Assembly: GCF_039539485.1 (NCBI RefSeq)
Contig: NZ_BAABDF010000003.1
Location: 62,001-126,000 of the forward strand
From: Celeribacter arenosi
GTDB taxonomy: Bacteria > Pseudomonadota > Alphaproteobacteria > Rhodobacterales > Rhodobacteraceae
Reading direction: 5' to 3'
DNA: 64,000 bases
Shown in pieces: positions 42,986 through 52,131 of this stretch (its first letter is position 1; the number at the start of each line of letters is the position of its first letter). A program made the position numbers and the translations under genes. The notes under the pieces are model-generated. The model did not search any database. It was given only the letters and a program-made list of their open reading frames with translations, and was not told where the DNA came from.

Positions 42986-43031
42986 CTAGTATACCAGACT
43001 AGTATTTCAGATTATCGACTAGTATACCAGA
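42986..43031. promoter_or_regulatory. Three CTAGTATACCAGA-type operator repeats
   Basis: CTAGTATACCAGA occurs exactly at 42986-42998 and 43019-43031, with the variant CTAGTATTTCAGA at 42999-43011. The core CTAGTATACCAG is itself 10/12 palindromic and resembles the GTATAC-centred sites of FCD regulators such as UxuR/ExuR. The repeats lie between the regulator gene and the algS operon, positioned to control both. Confidence 0.75.
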
Positions 43032-43093
43032 TGGCAGCGAGCGATTCGCTATCAGGTGAGCCGCCCGTTTGGGCAGCACCAAGGGAGGGGAAT

Positions 43094-44170
43094 ATGTCCG
43101 GTGTAAATCTTAGCGGTATCGTGAAATCTTACGGCGCGATGCAGGTGGTCCACGGGATCGATCTGACGGTCGCGGAGAAAGAATTCGTTGTGCTGGTTGG
43201 CCCGTCGGGCTGCGGCAAATCCACCACGTTACGCATGATTGCAGGTCTCGAAGAGATCACAGCAGGGGACCTCACGATCCATGAACGCCGCGTAAATCGC
43301 GTCGCACCCAAGGACCGTGATGTCGCGATGGTGTTCCAGAACTACGCGCTCTACCCGCACCTGAATGTGGCCGACAACATGGCCTTCGGTTTGCGCATCC
43401 GTAAAATGCCCAAAGACGAAATCAAACAGACTATCGACGATGTCGCCGAAATTCTGGGCCTGACGAACTACCTTGATCGTCGCCCCGCCGACCTCTCGGG
43501 TGGTCAGCGCCAGCGTGTTGCGATGGGTCGCGCCATTGTCCGTCACCCCAAAGTATTCCTGTTCGATGAGCCCCTCTCGAACCTTGATGCCAAGCTGCGC
43601 ACACAAATGCGGGCAGAGATCAAACGTCTCCATAACCGTTTGGGTGTGACGTCGGTCTACGTGACCCACGATCAGGTTGAGGCGATGACCCTCGCCGATC
43701 GGATTGTCGTCATGAATGACGGCGCTATCGAACAGGTCGGCACGCCCATGGAGTTGTTCAACAACCCCGCGAACACATTCGTGGCCGGCTTCCTCGGCTC
43801 TCCGCCGATGAACCAGATGAAGGGCCAACTAACCGAAAATGGCGCCCTCGTCGGCGGCACCGAAATCAAGGTTGATGGTCCAACCGGTAGCCACGCAGGG
43901 CGCAACGTTATCGTCGGCATCCGCCCCGAGCATGTCACATTGACGCCAGGCGAAGGAACATCGGCACTACCTATCGCTCTCGATCTTGTGGAACCGCTTG
44001 GCTCCGAAGCCTTGCTACATGCCCACGCCGGTAAAGAACCTCTGGTTTTCAAGGCCGATACACTCGGCGACATCAACCATCTCAACAACGTTGCCGAAGT
44101 CCACGTTCCGGCCTCTCTCGTCAAACTGTTTGACGCTGAGACCGGTCGCGCATTGAACCTCGGAGCTTGA
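43094..44170 (+). CDS. algS: Alginate oligosaccharide ABC transporter, ATP-binding subunit (AlgS-like)
   Basis: A 358-residue ATPase of the MalK/UgpC type. Walker A is GPSGCGKSTT, the signature is LSGGQRQRVAMGR, Walker B is KVFLFDEPLSNLD, and the switch His is in VYVTHD. The C-terminal ~120 residues are the TOBE regulatory domain. Length is close to AlgS of Sphingomonas A1. GGGAGGGG precedes the ATG at 43094. It is the first gene of an operon that also holds algM1, algM2 and algQ homologues. The symbol rests on context. Confidence 0.85.
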   Translation: MSGVNLSGIVKSYGAMQVVHGIDLTVAEKEFVVLVGPSGCGKSTTLRMIAGLEEITAGDLTIHERRVNRVAPKDRDVAMVFQNYALYPHLNVADNMAFGLRIRKMPKDEIKQTIDDVAEILGLTNYLDRRPADLSGGQRQRVAMGRAIVRHPKVFLFDEPLSNLDAKLRTQMRAEIKRLHNRLGVTSVYVTHDQVEAMTLADRIVVMNDGAIEQVGTPMELFNNPANTFVAGFLGSPPMNQMKGQLTENGALVGGTEIKVDGPTGSHAGRNVIVGIRPEHVTLTPGEGTSALPIALDLVEPLGSEALLHAHAGKEPLVFKADTLGDINHLNNVAEVHVPASLVKLFDAETGRALNLGA

Positions 44171-44175
44171 AGCAG

Positions 44176-45177
44176 ATGGCAGAGGAGCACACCACAGCCG
44201 CCGGTCAATCAGTCGAAGAGACCTTTATCGAAGCCAAAGAAGCACAGCGGATACGGCCGGACGATGGTCGATGGATCCGCCTCTTTGATCACTTCAGACG
44301 CGAATGGCAGATCTACGCGATGCTGCTGCCGACGATCATCTGGTTTCTCGTTTTCCTTTATAAACCGATGTATGGCCTGCAGATTGCCTTCAAAGACTAC
44401 TCGATCTTCCGGGGCGTCGCCGGTAGCCCGTGGATCGGCTTCGAGCACTTCCAAACACTGTTTACGAATGATCAGTTCCTGCGCGCCGTAGGCAACACGA
44501 TCAAGATCTCGGCGCTGAACCTTCTGTTCGGCTTCCCGGCTCCAATCATTCTCGCGCTGATGTTCAACGAGGTTCTGCATGCGACCTACAAACGCACCGC
44601 CCAGACCATCGTGTACCTGCCACACTTCATCTCGTCGGTGATCATCGCGGGTATCGTTATCACCGCATTCTCTCCCACCGCCGGTATCGTCAACACGATC
44701 ATCGGATGGTTCGGCCTCGATCCGGTATACTTCCTGACCCAGCCGCAATGGTTCCGTCCGATCTTCGTGGGCACCGGCATTTGGCAGGAAGCGGGATTTG
44801 GTTCCATCGTGTTCCTCGCGGCCATCGCAGGTGTGAACCCGTCGCTCTATGAAAGCGCCGTGGTGGACGGTGCGAACCGCTGGCAGATGATGTGGAAGAT
44901 CACCATTCCGTCGATCATGCCGACGATCCTGATCATGCTGATTATCCGTATCGGTAACGTCATGGAAGTCTCGTTCGAGCTGGTCATATTGCTCTACCAG
45001 CCTTCGACCTACGAAACCGCCGACGTCGTCAACACGTGGATCTATCGCCAGGGCCTTCAGTCCGGTCAATACGACCTCGCTGCTGCGGGCGGCCTGTTCA
45101 ACGCAGTCGTTGCCTTCGTTCTGGTCATGACCGCCAACACTCTGTCGCGCCGCTTCTCGCGCACGTCACTCTGGTAG
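44176..45177 (+). CDS. algM1: Alginate oligosaccharide ABC transporter permease (AlgM1-like)
   Basis: A 333-residue permease of the LplB/AlgM1 type. The hydrophilic N-terminus of about 45 residues precedes six membrane helices. The EAA loop is visible in YESAVVDGANRWQMMWKITI. ATG 44176 is 9 nt after GGAG; TTG 44167 is less likely. The gene follows algS at 5 nt. AlgM1 pairs with AlgM2 to form the inner-membrane channel for alginate oligomers. Confidence 0.85.
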   Translation: MAEEHTTAAGQSVEETFIEAKEAQRIRPDDGRWIRLFDHFRREWQIYAMLLPTIIWFLVFLYKPMYGLQIAFKDYSIFRGVAGSPWIGFEHFQTLFTNDQFLRAVGNTIKISALNLLFGFPAPIILALMFNEVLHATYKRTAQTIVYLPHFISSVIIAGIVITAFSPTAGIVNTIIGWFGLDPVYFLTQPQWFRPIFVGTGIWQEAGFGSIVFLAAIAGVNPSLYESAVVDGANRWQMMWKITIPSIMPTILIMLIIRIGNVMEVSFELVILLYQPSTYETADVVNTWIYRQGLQSGQYDLAAAGGLFNAVVAFVLVMTANTLSRRFSRTSLW

Positions 45178-45189
45178 GAGGATCACACT

Positions 45190-46071
45190 ATGATGAAATG
45201 GAACCTCTATTCACGCGGTGACAAGATCTTTGCAATCGCAGTGTCGGTCCTCATTGGCCTGTTCACGGTCGCAACGCTCTACCCGTTTATCTACATCGCG
45301 GCAGTGTCCTTCAGTTCGGGCTTTGCGGCTCAGGCGGGCAAGGTGGTGTTGACGCCGATTGACGCGACGCTCGAAGCCTACGGATATATCCTCAAGAACC
45401 CACAGTTCTGGATCTCCTACCGCAACACGTTCATCTACACGATCGGCGGCACGGTGATGAGCCTAATGTTCATCGTTCCATGTGCCTATGCGCTGTCACG
45501 CCAGCAACTTAAAGGGCGTCGGCTCTTTAACCTCTTCATCGCATTTACCATGTGGTTCAACGCCGGCCTGATCCCGTTCTTCCTGAACATGCGCGACCTG
45601 GGCCTGCTGGACAGCATGTTCGGCATCATCCTCGGCTTTGCCATCAATGCCTTCAACATCATCCTGCTGCGCAACTTCTTTGAATCGATCCCGCAGAGTT
45701 TTGAAGAAGCGGCACGCATGGATGGGGCGAATGATTTTCAGGTGCTCTGGAAGGTATTCATCCCGCTGTCCAAGCCGGCCATCGCCACCATCACCTTGTT
45801 CCTGATCGTGGCTCGTTGGAACGGCTTTTTCTGGGCAATGGTCCTGCTGCAGTCCGAATCCAAAATTCCGTTGCAGGTGTTCCTGCGCCACACGATCGCC
45901 AACCTGAGCGACGACGACGAATTCGCCATCGTCCAGACAGCCGCTGGTTTCAGCGCCGAGACGGTCACCGCGGCAATTATCGTCTGTTCGATCATCCCCG
46001 TGCTGATCGTCTACCCGTTCATCCAGAAATACTTCGAGAAGGGCATCCTTCTCGGTGGTGTCAAAGAATAA
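45190..46071 (+). CDS. algM2: Alginate oligosaccharide ABC transporter permease (AlgM2-like)
   Basis: A 293-residue permease of the LplC/AlgM2 type with six hydrophobic segments. The EAA loop appears in SFEEAARMDGANDFQVLWKV. The length equals that known for AlgM2 of Sphingomonas A1. A GGAGGATCAC box lies before the ATG at 45190, 12 nt after algM1. Confidence 0.85.
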   Translation: MMKWNLYSRGDKIFAIAVSVLIGLFTVATLYPFIYIAAVSFSSGFAAQAGKVVLTPIDATLEAYGYILKNPQFWISYRNTFIYTIGGTVMSLMFIVPCAYALSRQQLKGRRLFNLFIAFTMWFNAGLIPFFLNMRDLGLLDSMFGIILGFAINAFNIILLRNFFESIPQSFEEAARMDGANDFQVLWKVFIPLSKPAIATITLFLIVARWNGFFWAMVLLQSESKIPLQVFLRHTIANLSDDDEFAIVQTAAGFSAETVTAAIIVCSIIPVLIVYPFIQKYFEKGILLGGVKE

Positions 46072-46100
46072 CTACGAAACCGCAAAAGGGAGGAAAACTT

Positions 46101-47663
46101 ATGCGTAAACTGAGCCTAGCGGCAGCCTTGCTTGCAGGGAGTGCTATTTCAACACCGGCCTTTGCCGAGGGAGAACATCTGATCGTCGACGAACCACTGG
46201 AGTTGACGATCCAGATGAACCACGCGCGTTACCCGATCTACGAAGAAGATTGGCCCGTGGAGCAGGCTGCGCGTGCGATGACCAACATCCACCTGAAGAA
46301 CGACACTGTCGGCGCGAACATGCGCACGGACGAAAACACAGGCCGCACCGAAGCGCTGAACCTGATGCTCGCTTCCGGAAGCATTCCTGACATTGTTGGC
46401 TCCAGCCGTATCAAGGACTTCGTCAACCAGTTCGGCCCTGAAGGTGCCTTTGTGCCGCTCAACGATCTGATCGCCGAGCACGCGCCCAACATCGCAGCCT
46501 ATTATGCCGAACGCCCCGACATCGCAGCCGCTGTTAAAGCCGCAGATGGCCAGATGTACTACATCCCCTATCTGCCTGACGGTAAATACGGCCGCGCCTA
46601 CTGGATCCGGACCGATTGGCTGGATGCGCTGGGCCTTGAAGTACCGCAGACCGTTGAAGAATACGAAGCTGCCCTGCGCGCCTTTAAAACGCAGGATCCC
46701 AACGGCAACGGCATTGCGGACGAAGTGCCATTCTTCGCGCGCCAGTGGCCCGAACTTATCCGTCTGGTCACGCTCTGGGATGGCCGCGCGCACGGGTCTG
46801 ACACCTATCACGACTTCCTCGTTGAGGACGGCCAGATCAGCCACGGCTACATCGGCGAAGGCTATCGCGAAGGTATCAGCAACCTTGCCCGCTGGTATGC
46901 GGATGGTCTGATCGACGCGGAAATCTTCACCCGCGGCTCCTCTGCCCGCGACTTCCTGCTCTCCGAAAACCTCGGTGGGTCGACCCATGACTGGTTCGCA
47001 TCCACAGGTGGCTACAACAGCCTCTCCAGCGAGATCGAGGGCTTTGCTTTCGAAGCCATGGCACCGCCCGCTTCTGTCGGTGGCAAACGGGTCGAAGAGC
47101 ATCGTCGTATTCTGGTCAAGCCTGATGGTTGGGCCATCGGCTACACCAACGAGCACACCGTTGAAACCATCAAGTATTTCGACTTCTGGTTCACTGAGGA
47201 AGGTCGTCGTTTGGCCAACTTTGGTGTCGAAGGCATGCACTACGAAATGGTCGACGGCCAACCGATCTTCACTCAGGAATTCCTGGATGCAGGTCCGATC
47301 AACCGGTCGCTCTATCAGGCAGGTGCACAGCTTCAGGCACGCGGTTACTTCCAGGATTACAACTATGAAATCCAGTGGACGAACGAGTTCGCGCTTGCCG
47401 GTATCGACCTCTACGAGCAGGGCGATTATCTGATCCCTGACTTCCTCGGCGTGGCGTTTACGGCTGACGAACAGCAGGTCTACGACCGCACGTGGGGCTC
47501 GATCCGTGACTATATGCTTGAGCGTCAACAAAGCTGGATCCTCGGCAATGGTGACGTGAATGCAGACTGGGATGCCTACCTTGCACAGCTCGACGACATG
47601 GGCCTGCAAGAGCTTATGGGCGTGATGCAGTCCGCTTATGATCGCCAGTACGGCAGCAACTAA
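46101..47663 (+). CDS. algQ: Alginate oligosaccharide-binding protein (AlgQ1/Q2-like)
   Basis: A 520-residue periplasmic binding protein with signal peptide (cleavage after AFA at about residue 22). From memory of AlgQ2, the following blocks match closely: YYIPYLPDG near residue 150, the calcium-binding loop DPNGNGIADE, GGSTHDWFAST, PDGWAI, and the ending MQSAYDRQYG. This likeness, with the permease and lyase neighbours, identifies the importer as alginate-type rather than generic aldouronate. AGGGAGG stands before the ATG at 46101. Only one AlgQ is present, where Sphingomonas A1 has two. Confidence 0.88.
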   Translation: MRKLSLAAALLAGSAISTPAFAEGEHLIVDEPLELTIQMNHARYPIYEEDWPVEQAARAMTNIHLKNDTVGANMRTDENTGRTEALNLMLASGSIPDIVGSSRIKDFVNQFGPEGAFVPLNDLIAEHAPNIAAYYAERPDIAAAVKAADGQMYYIPYLPDGKYGRAYWIRTDWLDALGLEVPQTVEEYEAALRAFKTQDPNGNGIADEVPFFARQWPELIRLVTLWDGRAHGSDTYHDFLVEDGQISHGYIGEGYREGISNLARWYADGLIDAEIFTRGSSARDFLLSENLGGSTHDWFASTGGYNSLSSEIEGFAFEAMAPPASVGGKRVEEHRRILVKPDGWAIGYTNEHTVETIKYFDFWFTEEGRRLANFGVEGMHYEMVDGQPIFTQEFLDAGPINRSLYQAGAQLQARGYFQDYNYEIQWTNEFALAGIDLYEQGDYLIPDFLGVAFTADEQQVYDRTWGSIRDYMLERQQSWILGNGDVNADWDAYLAQLDDMGLQELMGVMQSAYDRQYGSN

Positions 47664-47722
47664 ATCCTCCCTCTCGGGGCGGCGTCTCCTGTCGCCCCGA
47701 GTCATTCTTCCCACCCAATTTG

Positions 47723-50062
47723 ATGCGGAATTTCAGACCGATGTCGGCTACCAAACTTCCACACCTCGATGAACCAAAAGCAGGCCGCCTGACTGTCCAG
47801 TACAGCCCGACGCCTGAAACCGACGTCACCGAAAACCCGCCCCGCTTTATGTGGATTCCCGTTGTCGATGATGATGCCCGCTATGCGCTGCGTCTCTCCA
47901 GCGATCCCAAGTTTCCGGCAGGCAAGACGCAAGTCTACGAAAACCTGCCCCTGAATTTCTTTACGCCGGATGTGGTTCTGGACGCCGGAACCTACCATTG
48001 GTCCTACACAACGTGGGACGCCGGTGCGGGCGCACCCTCCAGCACATGGAGCAGCACCCGAAGCTTTACTGTCGCAGACGGGTTGGCCGAGACGCCGCTG
48101 CCTGCGCGCAAGGACCGCCTAGCAAAAGTCGCCACGGACCATCCTCGCCTATGGATGACCAAGGACCGGTTGGCGGATTTCAAAAAGGCCGTCAAAGCCG
48201 ATCCCGATCATTGTAGCTGGTCGAATTTTTACGAGAAATCGGTCTTGCCGTGGATGGAGCGCGAGGTCACCCGCGAACCCGCCGGCTACCCCGACCACCA
48301 ACGCACGGCTCCCGTATGGCGCCAAACCTATATCGACCTGCAGGAAGTCTGGTACGCGATCCGTCACCTCTCCATTGGTGGCAAGGTTACCGGCGACGCC
48401 AAAATGACTGCCCGCGCCAAGGAATGGCTGCTCGAAGCCGCGAGTTGGGACCCGATGGGGGTTACATCGCGCGCATATACCGACGAATGGGCTTATCGTG
48501 TCTGCAACGCGCTCGCGTGGGGGTATGATTGGCTCTACGACGATCTCTCGGTCGAAGAACGCGCCACGGTTCGCGCATCGCTTCTCGAACGCACCCGCGA
48601 CGTCGCGGAGCACGCAATCCTGAACGCCAAAATCCACCTGTTTCCATACGACAGCCACGCAGTGCGCTCGGTTTCCTTGTGCATTGTGCCGGCCTGCATC
48701 GCGTTGCTCGGTGATGACGAAAACGATGAGGCCCGCGACTGGCTGAATTATTCAATCGAGTTCCTGATGACTGTCTATTCCCCATGGGGTGACAGCGATG
48801 GCGGTTGGGCCGAAGGCACCAACTACTGGATGATGGGCATCGCCTATCTGATCGATACCGCGAACCGGTTGAAGTCCTACACAGGCATCGACCTCTACAA
48901 ACGACCCTTCCTGCAAAACACCGGCGACTTCCCTTTGTTCTGCAAAGCGCCGAACACCCGCCGCGCCACCTTTGGTGATGACAGCACCCAAGGCGACCTG
49001 CCCGGCATCAAGACCGGCCTCAACATGCGCCAGTTTGCCGGGGCGACGGGCAAAGGCGAATACCAATGGTATTGCGACAAAAACCTCGAATTGAACCCCG
49101 GCACCGAAGGGGCTTTCTACAATTGGGGCTGGTGGGACACGAACTTTGACGAACTCGTCTACAAAACCGATTTCCCCCAAATCGAGGCAACCCCACCCAA
49201 GGGCGGATTGCGCCACTTCAAGGGCATCGGATGGGTCGGCATCCAGCATGCGATGGATGATCCAGACAATCACATCCAGTTCGTATTCAAATCATCGAAA
49301 TTCGGGTCGGTCAGCCACAGCCACGGTGACCAGAACGCCTTTTGCATGGCCGCCTACGGCGAAGACATGGCCATCCAGTCGGGCTATTACGTCGCTTTCA
49401 ATTCAAGCATGCACCGCAACTGGCGCCGCCAGACCCGCTCAAAAAACGCGATCCTGATCAACGGCAAAGGCCAATACGCCGAGAAGGACAAAGCCAAAGC
49501 GCTCGCCGCGACCGGCAAAATCGTGGCCGCCGAAGAGCGCGACGATCACATCTATATCTGCGGCGATGCGACACCTGCCTACCAGAGCCTGTCACCGGAA
49601 GTGACCTGTGCGCAGCGCGAGATCTATTTCGTGCGCAACTCCTACTTTGTCATCGTCGACAAGGTGGATGCATCCAAGCCCGTGACAGTCGAATGGCTAC
49701 TACATGCCAACAACGCCTTTGATGTCGGTAAATCGTCGTTCCGCAATACCGGTGAACGCGCGGGATTTTACGGGCAGATCGTTTGGTCCGAAAGCGGCAA
49801 ACCCGAGATTACCCAAAAGACAGAATTCACCGACGTCGATCCCGCCGACTACGAAGGCCTCCACGTCAGCACCTGCCTGACGGCAAAATACCCTGCCGCC
49901 ACGCGCCACCGCATCGCCACGCTTCTGGTTCCCTACAAACTGGATGCACCCAAACGGGTGTTCAACTTCATGGACGATCAGGGCTACGACGCGGACCTCT
50001 ATTTCACGGATGCCGATGAGAACACCTTTAAGGTGGTCATGAAAAAGCTGGCAAACACCTAA
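47723..50062 (+). CDS. Oligoalginate exo-lyase, polysaccharide lyase family 15 (Atu3025-like)
   Basis: About 779 residues from ATG 47723; ATG 47741 would shorten it by six. Domains in order: N-terminal beta domain (LDEPKAGRLTVQYSP...), an alpha/alpha barrel (to about residue 385), and a C-terminal beta-sandwich of the heparinase II/III type. The catalytic residues of the PL15 enzyme Atu3025 appear conserved: HxxR in YDSHAVRS, Tyr in GTNYWMMG, and His in SHSHGDQNAF. It releases unsaturated uronate monomers from imported oligoalginate. No signal peptide is seen, so it acts in the cytoplasm after AlgSMQ import. Confidence 0.9.
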   Translation: MRNFRPMSATKLPHLDEPKAGRLTVQYSPTPETDVTENPPRFMWIPVVDDDARYALRLSSDPKFPAGKTQVYENLPLNFFTPDVVLDAGTYHWSYTTWDAGAGAPSSTWSSTRSFTVADGLAETPLPARKDRLAKVATDHPRLWMTKDRLADFKKAVKADPDHCSWSNFYEKSVLPWMEREVTREPAGYPDHQRTAPVWRQTYIDLQEVWYAIRHLSIGGKVTGDAKMTARAKEWLLEAASWDPMGVTSRAYTDEWAYRVCNALAWGYDWLYDDLSVEERATVRASLLERTRDVAEHAILNAKIHLFPYDSHAVRSVSLCIVPACIALLGDDENDEARDWLNYSIEFLMTVYSPWGDSDGGWAEGTNYWMMGIAYLIDTANRLKSYTGIDLYKRPFLQNTGDFPLFCKAPNTRRATFGDDSTQGDLPGIKTGLNMRQFAGATGKGEYQWYCDKNLELNPGTEGAFYNWGWWDTNFDELVYKTDFPQIEATPPKGGLRHFKGIGWVGIQHAMDDPDNHIQFVFKSSKFGSVSHSHGDQNAFCMAAYGEDMAIQSGYYVAFNSSMHRNWRRQTRSKNAILINGKGQYAEKDKAKALAATGKIVAAEERDDHIYICGDATPAYQSLSPEVTCAQREIYFVRNSYFVIVDKVDASKPVTVEWLLHANNAFDVGKSSFRNTGERAGFYGQIVWSESGKPEITQKTEFTDVDPADYEGLHVSTCLTAKYPAATRHRIATLLVPYKLDAPKRVFNFMDDQGYDADLYFTDADENTFKVVMKKLANT

Positions 50063-50081
50063 GCACAACGGAGACGCAAGA

Positions 50082-50414
50082 ATGACCGTAAAGAACCTGT
50101 TCCCCGGACACGAAAACGCTCTGTTTGATGCAGGCGGCGGCCTGACCCGCAAAGTGGGCGCCTACAATGACAACCTGATGATCGTCGAGGTGCATTTTGA
50201 AAAAGGCACCGTGGCCGCGCGTCACCACCATGTGCACGAGCAAATCACCTACGTCATTTCGGGAAAATTCGAGTTCACCGTCGGCGACGAGACCTACATC
50301 GTGAGCGCTGGAGACTCTCTCTACAAACAACCCAATATCGAACATGGCGCGACCTGCCTCGAGGCCGGCACGCTTTTGGATGTCTTTACGCCTCACCGCG
50401 AAGACTTCCTCTAA
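50082..50414 (+). CDS. kdgF: KdgF, cupin enzyme acting on unsaturated uronate monomer
   Basis: A 110-residue single cupin. The metal site is formed by His48, His50, Gln54 and His88 (RHHHVHEQITYVISG and IEHG), matching the H-x-H...Q...H pattern described for KdgF. It speeds conversion of the 4,5-unsaturated monouronate released by the lyase into 4-deoxy-L-erythro-5-hexoseulose uronate (DEH). It lies 19 nt after the PL15 gene. Confidence 0.88.
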   Translation: MTVKNLFPGHENALFDAGGGLTRKVGAYNDNLMIVEVHFEKGTVAARHHHVHEQITYVISGKFEFTVGDETYIVSAGDSLYKQPNIEHGATCLEAGTLLDVFTPHREDFL

Positions 50415-50450
50415 TTCAGCAAAAATAACGAATTCAACGGAGTAAACATC

Positions 50451-51332
50451 ATGACCAAACCCGTCATCGGATTTATCGGCCTCGGCCTCATGGGCGGCAA
50501 CATGGTGGAGAACCTCCAAAAGAGGGGTTACGAACTTGTCGTCATGGACCTCAACAAGGATGCCGTGGCGGCGGTAATCGACCGCGGCAACGCGCAAGTG
50601 GCCGCCTCGCCAAAGGAACTGGCCGAGAAGAGCGATATCGTGATGCTCTGCCTCACAACCTCAGACGTCGTTGAAAAAATCGTCTATGGAGACAACGGCA
50701 TCCTTGCGGGCATCAAGGAAGGCGCAGTGCTGATCGATTACGGCACCTCCATCCCTGCCTCGACACGCAAGATCGGTGCAGACCTCGCCAAAAAGGGCGC
50801 GGGCATGGTCGACGCGCCATTGGGCCGGACCCCCGCGCACGCCAAAGACGGCCTCCTCAACATCATGGCAGCTGGCGACAAGGCGACGTTCGACAAGGTC
50901 AAGCCAGTGCTCGATGAGCAGGGCGAAAACGTCTTTTACCTCGGTGCGCTCGGCGCGGGCCATGTGACCAAACTGATCAACAACTTCATGGGTATGACCA
51001 CCGTTTGCACGATGAGTCAGGCATTTGCCGTGGCGGATCGTGCGGGCGTCGATCGCCAGCAACTCTTCGATATTATGTCGACAGGCCCATCCAATTCACC
51101 GTTCATGGGGTTCTGCAAAAACTACGCCGTGGATGGCGTGAGCGATCTGGGGTTCTCCATCAACAACGCCAATAAGGATCTGGGCTATTTTCTCAAAATG
51201 GCCGAGGACATGGGCACGCGCGCCGAAATTGCAGAAGGCACGTCCAGTAACCTTCAGGCAGCTGTCGAAGCGGGCATGGGCGATGGCAACGTCCCCGAGA
51301 TCTTCGACTATTTTATGAAGCTTAAGGGTTAG
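50451..51332 (+). CDS. 3-hydroxyisobutyrate dehydrogenase-family reductase, candidate DEH reductase
   Basis: A 293-residue protein of the beta-hydroxyacid dehydrogenase family. The cofactor motif is GFIGLGLMGGNM, the substrate loop APLGRTPAHAKDG replaces the usual DAPVSGG, and the catalytic Lys is in GHVTKLINNFMG. Related enzymes reduce tartronate semialdehyde or DEH. It sits between kdgF and an SDR in the alginate operon, so reduction of DEH to 2-keto-3-deoxygluconate is the likely task for one of these two genes. Confidence 0.82.
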   Translation: MTKPVIGFIGLGLMGGNMVENLQKRGYELVVMDLNKDAVAAVIDRGNAQVAASPKELAEKSDIVMLCLTTSDVVEKIVYGDNGILAGIKEGAVLIDYGTSIPASTRKIGADLAKKGAGMVDAPLGRTPAHAKDGLLNIMAAGDKATFDKVKPVLDEQGENVFYLGALGAGHVTKLINNFMGMTTVCTMSQAFAVADRAGVDRQQLFDIMSTGPSNSPFMGFCKNYAVDGVSDLGFSINNANKDLGYFLKMAEDMGTRAEIAEGTSSNLQAAVEAGMGDGNVPEIFDYFMKLKG

Positions 51333-51377
51333 ACCCTAAATCCGCCTCGCGCGGCACGCAAAACAGGAAGGATGACC

Positions 51378-52119
51378 ATGANNNNNNNNNNNNNNNNNNN
51401 NNNNNNNNNNNNNNNNNNNNNNNNNNNNNNNNNNNNNNNNNNNNNNNNTCGCGTCCGAGGGGGCGAGTGTCGCCATCAGCTACTTTGAAAGCTCGAAAGG
51501 TGCCGACGCGGTCGTGGCCGAAATCGAAAGCGCAGGCGGCAAAGCCATTGCGGTGCAGGCTGACCTCAACACCCAGGCGGGTGTGGACAAACTGGTAGGC
51601 GCTGCGGTCGATACCTTTGGTGGTGTGGATGTTCTCGTGAACAATGCAGGCGGTCTGATCGCGCGAAAAACTATCGCCGAGATGGAGCTGTCCCACTGGG
51701 AAGCCGTCATGACCCTGAATGTCACGTCGACTTTCATGATGACCAAGGCCTGCCTTGCCCACATGAAAAGCGGAACAATCGTGAACCTCGCAAGCCAGGC
51801 AGGACGTGATGGTGGCGGTGCCGGTGCCGTGGCCTACGCGACCTCCAAAGGGGCCGTGATGACCATGACGCGCGGTCTGGCCAAGGAAGTCGGTCCTGAC
51901 ATCCGTGTGAATGCCCTCTGCCCCGGTATGATCGATACGGATTTCCACAACATCCACACACCTGATGCGGGCCGTAGAGGTTATGAAGCGAGCGCTCCCC
52001 TGAAACGTCAGGGCCACGTCGACGACGTCGCGAACCTTGTGCTGTTCCTCGCCTGTGACGACAGCGCGTTTCTGACGGGCACCAATATCGACATCAACGG
52101 CGGCATGCTGTTCTCATAG
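51378..52119 (+). CDS. Short-chain dehydrogenase (A1-R type DEH reductase candidate), interrupted by assembly gap
   Basis: A classical SDR whose first ~23 codons fall in the N run. Visible downstream are the NNAG motif (VLVNNAGG), the Ser of NLASQAG, the YATSKGA catalytic Tyr/Lys, and NALCPGMIDTDFH. The start ATG at 51378 has AGGAAGG six nt ahead. Start and body are in different frames across the 67 Ns; a true gap of 66 or 69 nt would restore one frame and give a normal SDR N-terminus. The GxxxGxG cofactor loop is not visible. It probably reduces DEH with NAD(P)H. Confidence 0.8.
51382..51448. other. Assembly gap of 67 N
   Basis: Undetermined bases within the N-terminal part of the SDR gene. 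Confidence 0.99.
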
Positions 52120-52131
52120 AAAGCCGATACT

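Noticed and set aside
42184..43002. A 272-codon plus-strand frame opposite the FCD regulator
   Set aside because: It is antisense to a well-supported GntR gene and crosses the intergenic region.
43031..43093. ATG at 43031 as algS start
   Set aside because: It overlaps the third operator repeat and lacks a ribosome site; ATG 43094 has GGGAGGGG and fits the family N-terminus.
46149..47714. A 521-codon open frame antisense to algQ
   Set aside because: It mirrors algQ, with no domain motifs; algQ itself matches a known family along its full length.
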